Assembly: GCF_033343995.1 (NCBI RefSeq)
Contig: NZ_CP137573.1
Location: forward strand, 5,551,001 to 5,615,000
Length of the DNA stretch: 64,000 nucleotides
Origin: Streptomyces sp. HUAS YS2
GTDB lineage: Bacteria; Actinomycetota; Actinomycetes; Streptomycetales; Streptomycetaceae
Direction of reading: 5' to 3'
The notes under the pieces are model-generated. The model made no database searches. It had not been told where the DNA came from and saw only the letters and a list, made by a program, of their open reading frames with translations. A program made the position numbers and the translations under genes. Shown here piece by piece: positions 33,486 through 40,890 of the stretch (positions are counted from its first letter, which is position 1; each line of letters begins with the position of its first letter).

Positions 33486-34400
33486 CTAAAGCCGGGCCTC
33501 GGACAGTTGGAGGGCCGAGCGGTGCAGCCCCCTGCGGTCGTAGAGGCGGGTGAGGGCCAGGCCGAGGACGAGCGACCCGGTGAAGCCGAGAGCGGTCGTG
33601 ATCCAGGCGCGTCCGAGCCCGGCGTCGGTCCGCGCGCCGAAGTAGAGGATGGACCTGACACCGTCGACCACCTGGCGGAACGGCTCGAACTCCGCCAGGA
33701 AGCGGTAGAAGTCCGGGAGTGCCTGGAGCGGGATGGTGGCGCCGGCCGACGGGATGGCCAGGCCGATCAGGAGCAGCATCGAGGATCGGGCCCGGGGTGC
33801 CGAACACGGCGAGCAGGGCCAGCACGGTGATGCCCATCGCCGCCGTGGCGCATGCTCCGAAGATCCACAGCAGGCCCAGGTGCGAGGCGTCGATGCCGAC
33901 GACGCCGATCGCGCCGGCCATCGCGAGCGCGGAGGTCGGCATCGACAGGACGACCATGAGCACCGAGCAGACCACGAAGTGCTGCAACCGCGTCATCTGC
34001 TGGGCGGGCTTGACGAAGCGGAACGGGCCCTTGTCGTTGGCCATGTACCCGAGGGCCGTGTCCACCTGGGCGTGGATCACGTTCGCGCCCAGCATGCCGC
34101 CGAGGACCAGCACGAGGGCGTAGAAGAAGGCGCTCAGACCGAGGCCGCTGTGGGTGCCGAGCGGGTGCCCCTCCTCGACGTGGACCTTCACGGGGTCGGC
34201 GATCATCAGCTGGGCGGCGGCCCCGGGCGCGGCGGGACGGCCGGCCCGTCGGACGCGGGGTGCTGCGCGGTCTGCCGCCCGAGCTCCTGGGTGAGCCCGC
34301 AGCCCACCTGTACGGAGGTCGTGGCAACGACCTTCCGGTTGATCTCGGCGGCCATGGCGGAGCCGAAGCTGCCGGCCGCGGGGTTGGTCAGCACCGTCAT
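33486..34400 (-). pseudogene. Broken DUF3533/YhgE-like membrane protein gene
   Basis: Three frames on the minus strand together read as one protein: MTVLTNPAAGSFGSAMAAEI (34400-34206), then FYALVLVLGGMLGANVI through VFGTPGPIL, then LLLIGLAIPSAGATIPLQAL to the end at 33486. At least two frameshifts (near 34200 and 33790) separate them, and the N-terminal membrane segment is missing. The intact family is an ABC-2-type/Pip-like transporter or phage-receptor-like membrane protein. It cannot be made from this copy. Confidence 0.75.
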
Positions 34401-34438
34401 GGTCGGCGGGTGCGGTTCGCGCTGGAGCGGCCCGGCGA

Positions 34439-34750
34439 GTGCGGCGCGCCCTCGCCGCGAGCCTCATGGACCTGGGCCGCATCGGCGCGGACTACAGCAC
34501 CGAGGACCTGCTGCCCTACGCCGAGCTGGCCGCGGCCGCCGCGAAGCTCGACCTGGACCGGATCAAGGAGGTCGACGACGCCGGGGACCGCTTCAGGCTG
34601 GCCGAGCACGCCGCCATCGTCGTGCTTCTGCTGGAGCCGGTCCTCGCCGTCCTGCGCCGCCTGGCCCAGGAGGACGAGACCCGGCGCCGGGGCGGGTGGG
34701 CGCGCCCGGACGAGGCGACCGCGCCGCGCTCCGGGGGCGCGACGGACTAG
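34439..34750 (+). CDS. Orphan fragment, probably the 3' end of a lost gene
   Basis: From GTG 34439 the frame reads MRRALAASLMDLGRIGADY, LLPYAELAAAAAKLDLDRIKE, AEHAAIVVLLLEPVLAVLRRL and a charged tail. It is strongly helical with good codon bias. It has no ribosome site and continues open upstream into the broken membrane-protein gene, which suggests a deletion joined two genes here. I do not recognise the family. Confidence 0.4.
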   Translation: MRRALAASLMDLGRIGADYSTEDLLPYAELAAAAAKLDLDRIKEVDDAGDRFRLAEHAAIVVLLLEPVLAVLRRLAQEDETRRRGGWARPDEATAPRSGGATD

Positions 34751-35415
34751 CCGACCACCCGCGCCAGCAGCATGCCGTCGTAGCCCTTCACGCCCACCGT
34801 CTGGAACGCCGTCGCGTCCAGCCGGGGCTCGCGGGAGACCAGTTCGAACATCTCGCGGGTCCCGGTGACGGCCGCGTCGTCCGGGTGCTCGGTGGCGATC
34901 TTCCCGCCGCGTACGACGTTGTCCACGACGATCAGGCTGCCCGGGCGGGACAGCTTGAGGGCCCAGGACACGTAGTGCGGGTTGTTGACCTTGTCCGCGT
35001 CGATGAACGTCAGGTCGAACGGGCCCGCGCCCTCGGTCTCCAGCTGCGGCAGGGTGTCGAGGGCCGCGCCGGTGCGGACCTCGACGACCTTGTCCAGGCC
35101 GGCCCGCGCGATGTTCGCGCGGGCCACGTCGGCGTGGGCCGGGTTGTACTCGAGGGTGACCAGCCGGCCGTCCACCGGCAGCGCCCGGGCCAGCCAGATC
35201 GTGCTGTACCCGCCGAGCGTGCCGATCTCCAGGATGTTCCGCGCGCCCTGCGCGACCGCCAGCAGATGCAGCAGCTTGCCCTGGTTGGGGGCCACGTTGA
35301 TCGCCGGCAGTCCGGCCGCCGCGCTGTCCGCGAGCGCGGCGGTCAGGGCCTCGTCCGCGGGGGCGAGGAGATCGGTGAAGTAACGGTCGACGGTGGTCCA
35401 TTGCTCCTGGGTCAT
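34747..35415 (-). CDS. O-methyltransferase (class I SAM, caffeoyl-CoA type)
   Basis: 222 residues. The SAM motif is ILEIGTLGGYSTIWLA (about residue 61), followed by VTLEYNPAHADVARANI, FDLTFIDADKVNNPHY (metal-binding Asp pair) and LIVVDNVVRGG. This matches the Mg-dependent small-molecule O-methyltransferases. The start overlaps the stop of the DUF2330 gene by ATGA, suggesting coupling. Substrate is unknown, typically a catechol-like compound. Confidence 0.92.
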   Translation of the reverse strand: MTQEQWTTVDRYFTDLLAPADEALTAALADSAAAGLPAINVAPNQGKLLHLLAVAQGARNILEIGTLGGYSTIWLARALPVDGRLVTLEYNPAHADVARANIARAGLDKVVEVRTGAALDTLPQLETEGAGPFDLTFIDADKVNNPHYVSWALKLSRPGSLIVVDNVVRGGKIATEHPDDAAVTGTREMFELVSREPRLDATAFQTVGVKGYDGMLLARVVG

Positions 35416-36503
35416 GCGGCCGAACGTACCGCAGCGGGTCGCCGTCGGCGGCGTACCGCCACGAACGTCCCGCCGGCCGCGGCCAGTACGCCGAGGACCG
35501 TGAGCAGCCAGACGGGGATGCCGTCGCCGACGGTCAGCAGCCGGTCGGTGTAGTAGTACTCCCGGTACGGGGTGTCGGAGTCGGCCGCGCTCAGCAGGTG
35601 GTCGCCGTCGATCTTCGACGGGTCGGGGAACTCCTGGTCGATCGCGGTGAGATAGGCCGGCTTGCCGTCGGTGAGGGCCGCCACCGGCCCCTCCGGATTG
35701 ATCCTGCCCGCGTAGAAGACCTCGGGCTTCGCGCCGCCGATCCGGGACTGCGGCTCCATGCGGTGGTCGGCGAGCACGTACAGGCCGAGCGACTGCGGGG
35801 TCTTGGCGAGCCGGGACAGCCGCATCGGGTAGATGAGTTCGTGGCTGGCGAAGCGGATCTTCAGCGGGTCCAGGTCGCCGCCGAGCGTCGCGCCCTTCTC
35901 GTCCGGGGCGAGCCGGACGGCGACGTACTCCCACTTGCGGTCCACGTACGGCTGGAGCGCGTCGGACAGCCGGTCCGACAGCTCGAAACCGTTGGATTTC
36001 AGCCAGCCGCTGAGCGCCTTCGGGTCGGTGGCGGTCAGCCGGGCCACGTCGAAGGGGCCGAGGCGTTCGCGGCCGACCACGCCGACGCCCCCGCCGCCCG
36101 CGCCGGGCGGGGGCGCCGCCGCGCCCGCGCCGTCGCTGTCCGCGAACGGCCAGTCGCCGCTGCGCGGCCAGAAGTAGTGCCGTTCCTTCTCCTCGGGCCG
36201 GGTGAGCCAGGAGAGGTCGTCGAACAGCTGCGGGTCGCCGAGCTCGACGTCGGCCCGGGCCGGTACCGGCATGATCCAGGCGGCCCGTTGGGCGTTCCCG
36301 CGCACGGTGAAGCGCATGACGATCTGCTCGGTACGGCCGTTCCAGCGCACCACCGAGGTCTCCCGGTCGACCCCGATCCTCTGGTCGCGGGTGGGCACCA
36401 TGGCGCCGCAGCCGCAGGCCCAGGCCGGTGAGACCAGCGAGCCGAGCTGCAGCGCCAGGAGCGCGAACACCAGTGTCAGGATTCTTTGTCTGCCCCGCAT
36501 CAT
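35412..36503 (-). CDS. DUF2330 membrane-anchored protein
   Basis: 363 residues from ATG 36503 (or 36500). A Sec signal ends near SPAWA, followed by CGCGAMVPTRDQRI, the hallmark of DUF2330. A beta-rich exported domain follows (QIVMRFTVRGNAQRAAWIMPVPA). A C-terminal transmembrane helix (VWLLTVLGVLAAAGGTFVAV) and an Arg-rich tail anchor it. Function of the family is unknown. It is coupled to the O-methyltransferase gene. Confidence 0.88.
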   Translation of the reverse strand: MMRGRQRILTLVFALLALQLGSLVSPAWACGCGAMVPTRDQRIGVDRETSVVRWNGRTEQIVMRFTVRGNAQRAAWIMPVPARADVELGDPQLFDDLSWLTRPEEKERHYFWPRSGDWPFADSDGAGAAAPPPGAGGGGVGVVGRERLGPFDVARLTATDPKALSGWLKSNGFELSDRLSDALQPYVDRKWEYVAVRLAPDEKGATLGGDLDPLKIRFASHELIYPMRLSRLAKTPQSLGLYVLADHRMEPQSRIGGAKPEVFYAGRINPEGPVAALTDGKPAYLTAIDQEFPDPSKIDGDHLLSAADSDTPYREYYYTDRLLTVGDGIPVWLLTVLGVLAAAGGTFVAVRRRRRPAAVRSAA

Positions 36504-36566
36504 GGGGTGTGAGACTACCGATCGGAGCAATCGGTTCCGGCCACGGGCGTCCAAACCTCGGAACCC

Positions 36567-37808
36567 TCAGGCGCGGACCTGGAGTTCCTTGATGCCGTTG
36601 AGCCAGGCCGCCCGCAGCCGGCGCGGTTCGCCCGCCAGGGTCAGGTCGGGCAGTTCGTCGGCGAGTGCGTTGAAGATCAGCTCGATCTCGTGGATGGCGA
36701 GCGACTTGCCGAGGCAGAAGTGCGGGCCGCCGCCGCCGAATCCGAGGTGCGGGTTGGGGTCGCGGGTGATGTCGAAGGTCTCGGGGTTCTCGAAGACCTC
36801 GGGGTCGTTGTTGGCGGAGGAGTAGAACATCCCCACCCGGTCGCCCTTCTTGATCTTCTGGCCGCCGATCTCGGTGTCCTGGGTCGCCGTGCGCTGGAAG
36901 GAGACCACGGGGGTGGCCCAGCGGACGATCTCCTCGGCGGCGGTCGCCGGCCGCTCGCGCTTGAAGAGTTCCCACTGGTCGGGGTGGGTGAGGAAGGCGT
37001 GCATGCCGTGGCTGATGGCGTTGCGGGTGGTCTCGTTGCCGGCGACGGCGAGCAGCAGCACGAAGAAGCCGAACTCGTCGGAGGAGAGGTTGCCCTGGCC
37101 CTCGGCTGCGACGAGCTGGCTGACGATGTCCTTCGCCGGGCACTCCTTGCGGGCGGCGGCCATGTTCATGGAGTAGCCGATCAGCTCCATGGCGGCCTCG
37201 GCGCCGATCTCCTCGGTGATCGCGTACTCGGGGTCGTCGTACGCGATCATCTTGTTCGACCAGTCGAAGATCCGGGCCCGGTCCTCCTGTGGTACGCCGA
37301 TCAGTTCGGCGATGGCCTGGAGCGGGAGTTCGACGGCGACCCGGGTGACGAAGTCGAAGGAGCCGTCCGCGGCGGCATTCCGCTTCGCCTCGGCGACGAT
37401 CGCGCGGGCGCGCTCGCGCAGTGCCGTCTCCAGGGTGCGGATCGCCCGCGGGGTGAAGCCGCGCTGGACGATCTGGCGGACCCGGGTGTGCTCCGGCGGG
37501 TCCATGTTGAGCATGATCAGCTTCTGGACCTCGATCTGGTCCCGGGTGATGTGCTCGTTGAAGCGGATGACCGCGGTGTTCTCGGTGGAGGAGAACAACT
37601 CGGGGTGTGTGGAGACGTACTTGACGTCCGCGTGCCGGGTGACGGCCCAGTACCCCTCGTCGTCGAAGCCGGTGACGCCGCGCGGCTGGGGGCACCACCA
37701 GACGGGCGCGGTCTGCCGTAGCTGGGCGAACTCCGGGAAGGGTATGCGGGACTGGAGCAGGTCGGGGTCGGTGGCGTCGAACCCTTCGGGGAGATGGGGG
37801 CACGTCAT
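36567..37808 (-). CDS. Cytochrome P450, CYP125-like (steroid C26/C27 hydroxylase)
   Basis: 413 residues. The heme loop is FGGGGPHFCLGKSLA with Cys at about 365; the I-helix motif is AVAGNETTRNAISHG; ExxR is EEIVRW-region plus R. N-terminal PHLPEGFDATDPDL and WLNGIKELQV at the end match the CYP125/142/124 group that oxidises the cholesterol side chain. Start ATG 37808 has GGAG nine bases upstream. A KstR-like box lies 49 bases upstream, and a FadA5-like thiolase gene is divergent. A steroid substrate is inferred. Confidence 0.88.
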   Translation of the reverse strand: MTCPHLPEGFDATDPDLLQSRIPFPEFAQLRQTAPVWWCPQPRGVTGFDDEGYWAVTRHADVKYVSTHPELFSSTENTAVIRFNEHITRDQIEVQKLIMLNMDPPEHTRVRQIVQRGFTPRAIRTLETALRERARAIVAEAKRNAAADGSFDFVTRVAVELPLQAIAELIGVPQEDRARIFDWSNKMIAYDDPEYAITEEIGAEAAMELIGYSMNMAAARKECPAKDIVSQLVAAEGQGNLSSDEFGFFVLLLAVAGNETTRNAISHGMHAFLTHPDQWELFKRERPATAAEEIVRWATPVVSFQRTATQDTEIGGQKIKKGDRVGMFYSSANNDPEVFENPETFDITRDPNPHLGFGGGGPHFCLGKSLAIHEIELIFNALADELPDLTLAGEPRRLRAAWLNGIKELQVRA

Positions 37809-37824
37809 CGCGGCACACTCCATG

Positions 37825-37841
37825 TCTGATGGCCCGTCAGA
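37825..37841. promoter_or_regulatory. Imperfect 17-bp palindrome before CYP125
   Basis: TCTGATGGCCCGTCAGA has perfect TCTGA/TCAGA arms. It resembles TetR operators found before streptomycete acyl-CoA metabolism genes and lies 17 bases from the P450 start. Confidence 0.45.
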
Positions 37842-37856
37842 TGTTGCCGGAAAGGT

Positions 37857-37870
37857 AGTAACGAGTTCTA
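37857..37870. promoter_or_regulatory. KstR-like box upstream of CYP125
   Basis: AGTAACGAGTTCTA matches the mycobacterial KstR consensus TNNAACNNGTTNNA at all but the first fixed base. Confidence 0.6.
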
Positions 37871-37995
37871 CAACTGGCAAGGGCCGTGGCGGGAACTGTT
37901 GCCGGAGGGGGCGCGCGCGAAGTGGCGCGCAACCGGGGTTCGAGCGGTGCACAACCCTTGCGTACCCGGGGTAGCAGTCATAAGACTGCACTCAG

Positions 37996-38015
37996 AACTA
38001 GAACGCGTACTAGTT
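37996..38015. promoter_or_regulatory. KstR-like box upstream of the thiolase
   Basis: AACTAGAACGCGTACTAGTT is a 20-bp palindrome with one mismatched pair. It differs from an ideal KstR site only in the central GTA (GTT expected). It lies 54 bases before the thiolase start. Confidence 0.65.
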
Positions 38016-38069
38016 CCCCGGGGTGGGCGCCGGGACGCCCCCGCCGGGTTGCGAGGAGAGGACGAGCTC

Positions 38070-39248
38070 ATGGCCGCGGAACCCGTCATCGTCGAAGCCG
38101 TACGCACCCCCATCGGCAAGCGCGGAGGCGCGCTCGCCAATCTGCACCCCTCCTACCTGCTGGGCGAGACCTACCGGGAACTGCTCGGCCGCACGGCCAT
38201 CCAGCCCGACTGCGTCGAGCAGATCGTCGGCGGCACGGTGACCCACGCCGGCGAGCAGTCCATGAACCCCGCGCGCAACGCCTGGCTCGCGATGGGGCTG
38301 CCGTACGAGACCGCCGCCACCACCGTCGACTGCCAGTGCGGCTCCTCGCAGCAGGCGAGCCACATGGTCGCCAACATGATCGCGGCCGGGGTCGTGGACG
38401 TCGGCATCTCCTGCGGCGTCGAGGCGATGTCCCGGGTCCCGCTGGGTTCCGGTTCCAAGCACGGACCGGGCAAGCCCTTCCCGGACGAGTGGAACGTCGA
38501 CCTGCCCAACCAGTTCGAGGCCGCCGAGCGCATCGCCCGCCGGCGGGGCCTCACGCGTGAGCGCGTCGACTCGCTCGGGCTGCTCTCCCAGGAGCGGGCG
38601 CAGATCGCGTGGTCCGAGGAGCGGTTCAAACGGGAGACCTTCGCCGTCCAGGTGCCGACGACCGAGGAGGAGCAGGCCGCCGGGCAGGGCATGTGGCGGC
38701 TGGTCGACCGCGACGAGGGGCTGCGCGACACCACCATGGAGGGCCTGGCCCGCCTCAAGCCGGTCATGCCGACCGCCGTGCACACCGCCGGCAACTCCTC
38801 GCAGATCTCCGACGGCGCCGCCGCGATCATGTGGGCGTCCAAGCGGATGGCGCGGGCCCTGAAGCTGAAGCCGCGCGCCCGGATCGTCGCCCAGGCGCTG
38901 GTCGGCTCGGACCCGCACTTCCACCTGGACGGGCCGATCGACGCGACCCGCGCGGTGCTCGGCAAGGCGGGCATGTCGCTGAAGGACATCGACCTCGTCG
39001 AGATCAACGAGGCGTTCGCGTCCGTGGTGCTCAGCTGGGCCCAGGAGTTCGAGTCCGACCTGAACGGCCTGGAGAAGGTCAACGTCAACGGCGGCGCGAT
39101 CGCGCTCGGTCACCCGGTGGGGTCGACCGGGGCGCGGCTGATCACGACGGCGCTGCACGAGCTGGAGCGACGGGACAAGGAGTTCGCGCTCATCACGATG
39201 TGCGCGGGCGGGGCACTGGCGACGGGGACGATCATCCAGCGGTTGTGA
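38070..39248 (+). CDS. fadA5: Steroid 3-ketoacyl-CoA thiolase, FadA5-like
   Basis: 392 residues. The nucleophile Cys is in TTVDCQCGSSQQ (Cys90); the catalytic His is in GGAIALGHPVGSTG, and the second Cys in TMCAGGALATG. Segments DLPNQFEAAERIARRRG, SQISDGAAAIMW and VEINEAFASVVLSWAQE follow mycobacterial FadA5 closely, as I recall it. FadA5 removes two-carbon units from the cholesterol side chain. Divergent from CYP125 with KstR-like boxes between. GGAGAGGA lies before the ATG. Symbol is by homology. Confidence 0.85.
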   Translation: MAAEPVIVEAVRTPIGKRGGALANLHPSYLLGETYRELLGRTAIQPDCVEQIVGGTVTHAGEQSMNPARNAWLAMGLPYETAATTVDCQCGSSQQASHMVANMIAAGVVDVGISCGVEAMSRVPLGSGSKHGPGKPFPDEWNVDLPNQFEAAERIARRRGLTRERVDSLGLLSQERAQIAWSEERFKRETFAVQVPTTEEEQAAGQGMWRLVDRDEGLRDTTMEGLARLKPVMPTAVHTAGNSSQISDGAAAIMWASKRMARALKLKPRARIVAQALVGSDPHFHLDGPIDATRAVLGKAGMSLKDIDLVEINEAFASVVLSWAQEFESDLNGLEKVNVNGGAIALGHPVGSTGARLITTALHELERRDKEFALITMCAGGALATGTIIQRL

Positions 39249-39268
39249 CGCTCCTCGGGGAACGCCGC

Positions 39269-39298
39269 AGGCCCCGCCTCCGAGGGGAGGCGGGGCCT
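39269..39298. terminator. Terminator between thiolase and lytic transglycosylase
   Basis: A perfect 13-bp stem AGGCCCCGCCTCC / GGAGGCGGGGCCT with loop GAGG serves both converging genes. Confidence 0.92.
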
Positions 39299-39332
39299 TG
39301 CGGTCGCGCGGTGAGGCCGGGAGCCGGGGCTC

Positions 39333-39764
39333 TTAGTACCAGCCGTTGGCCTGCCAGAACGCCCAGGCGCCGTTCGGGCTGCCGTAGCGCTCGTTCATGT
39401 AGTTCAGGCCCCACTTGATCTGGGTGGCCGGGTTCGTCTTCCAGTCGGAGCCCGCCGAGGCCATCTTCGAGGCCGGCAGGGCCTGGACCAGGCCGTACGC
39501 GCCGCTGGACGCGTTGGTGGCGGAGGGGTTCCAACCCGACTCGTGCTCCACGATCTTGCTGAACGACGCGAACTGCGAGGCGGGGACGATCTGCTTGGCG
39601 ATCGACTTCGCGTCGGTGGGAGCAGCGGAAGCCGAGGCCGTCGTGCCGAGGACCGCACCCGAGGCGCTCAGCAGCACGGCTGCGGAGACGGCGAGGGTCT
39701 TCTTGCGGTTGTTGGCACGGGTGGCGATGGAGCGGAACAAAACGCGACCTAACGTCGGGGACAT
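39333..39764 (-). CDS. Secreted lytic transglycosylase (SLT domain)
   Basis: 143 residues. A long signal peptide (ANNRKKTLAVSAAVLLSASG, cleavage after ASASAA) precedes one SLT domain. The catalytic Glu is in FSKIVEHESGWNPSATN, followed by SGAYGLVQALPASKMASAG and the closing YGSPNGAWAFWQANGWY. It would cleave peptidoglycan between MurNAc and GlcNAc, remodelling the wall during growth or sporulation. The mRNA leader just upstream can fold into a long closed structure. Confidence 0.93.
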   Translation of the reverse strand: MSPTLGRVLFRSIATRANNRKKTLAVSAAVLLSASGAVLGTTASASAAPTDAKSIAKQIVPASQFASFSKIVEHESGWNPSATNASSGAYGLVQALPASKMASAGSDWKTNPATQIKWGLNYMNERYGSPNGAWAFWQANGWY

Positions 39765-39769
39765 GGGCT

Positions 39770-39874
39770 GTCGCCGGGCGTTTCAGGCAAGCCGGAACCA
39801 GAGCCCGGGAGACCCGGGAACTGGGGGAGTGGCCTGTCCGAGGCGCTGCGCTGGTTGCGCTGCTGCCCGGCGAC
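39770..39874 (-). promoter_or_regulatory. Structured 5' leader of the transglycosylase gene
   Basis: GTCGCCGGGC and GCCCGGCGAC (39770-39779 and 39865-39874) form a perfect 10-bp closing stem ending six bases before the ATG. A further CAGGG/CCCTG hairpin lies just outside, upstream in the mRNA. Wall-hydrolase leaders in streptomycetes are often c-di-AMP riboswitches, but the ydaO core sequence is not visible here. Confidence 0.4.
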
Positions 39875-40026
39875 GACTCCAGAGAAGCAGGGTCCGGAAG
39901 CCCTGGCAACGACCCCCTCTTACTAGGACGAATCGGATGTCCGGAGAGCCGTGGGGGTGCGGTATGTCCGAATCAGTGCAGGTAGGAGGGGGTTGTGGGT
40001 GGTTTACGGAGGGGCGGAACCGTCTC

Positions 40027-40890
40027 CTATTTCACGTCGTATGTGACGTGGGTCCTGTGGGGCGGCTCACCGGGAAGGGGCCTGTGAGGGCCCTCGAATG
40101 TGACCTGGGCCTCGAAGCTCGCGCGTCGTGTGGCCCGGCGGAGGGCCTTCAGGAGCGGTCCGCCGACGGTGAGGGTGAGGACGACGGTCAGGGCGGCGCG
40201 GCCCAGGTCCCAGCCGAGGGACGTCGTCACGTAATAGACCGCGAAGCGGAGCAGGTTCTCGTGGACCGGGGCCTCCGGTTCGAAGGAGGCGCCCGAGCCG
40301 AGGCCGGTCACGATGGGCCAGCCCTGCAGATTCATGATCGCGCCGTACGCGAACGCGGCGAGGAAGCCGTACGCGGCGAGGAGCAGCAGCTCGGCGCGGC
40401 CGCGGAGCCTGTGAGAGCCCGGGAGGAGGCCCGCGCCCATCGTGAACCAGGCCATCGAGAGCATCTGGAACGGCATCCACGGGCCCACACCGCCGGTGAG
40501 CAGGGCGGACGCGAACATCGTCACCGAGCCGAGGACGAAGCCGAAGCCCGGGCCGAGGACCCGGCCGCTCAGCACCATCAGGAAGAACATCGGCTCCAGG
40601 CCGGCCGTGCCCGCGCCCAGCGGGCGCAGCGCCGCGCCCACCGCGGCGAGGACGCCGAGCATTGCGACGGCCTTGGCGTCCATGCCGCTGTCGGCGACGG
40701 TCGCCACGACCACGGCGACGAGCAGCGGCAGCAGCGCGGCGAACAGCCACGGGGCGTCGCCGGCGTGCGAGGTGACGGCGGCGTCCGCGTCGGCGAGGAG
40801 CGGCCAGCCGAAGGCCATGACCCCGAGGAGCGAGATCAGCGCGATGGCGGCGGCGGCGCGGGGGCCGAGACGGACCGGGCGGGGGCTCAT
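40027..40890 (-). CDS. ECF transporter substrate-binding (S) component, probable cobalamin type
   Basis: 287 residues with six or more transmembrane helices and long loops. The core FLMVLSGRVLGPGFGFVLGSVTMFASALLTGGVGPWMPFQM region resembles large S components of the CbrT kind. It closes an operon whose other genes encode the ATPase, EcfT and two secreted proteins, all behind a cobalamin riboswitch. Vitamin B12 is therefore the likely cargo. ATG overlaps the ATPase stop by four bases. Confidence 0.85.
   Translation of the reverse strand: MSPRPVRLGPRAAAAIALISLLGVMAFGWPLLADADAAVTSHAGDAPWLFAALLPLLVAVVVATVADSGMDAKAVAMLGVLAAVGAALRPLGAGTAGLEPMFFLMVLSGRVLGPGFGFVLGSVTMFASALLTGGVGPWMPFQMLSMAWFTMGAGLLPGSHRLRGRAELLLLAAYGFLAAFAYGAIMNLQGWPIVTGLGSGASFEPEAPVHENLLRFAVYYVTTSLGWDLGRAALTVVLTLTVGGPLLKALRRATRRASFEAQVTFEGPHRPLPGEPPHRTHVTYDVK

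Noticed and set aside
39770..39940. ydaO-yuaA c-di-AMP riboswitch before the transglycosylase
   Set aside because: The conserved aptamer core sequences could not be found; only a generic stem is visible.
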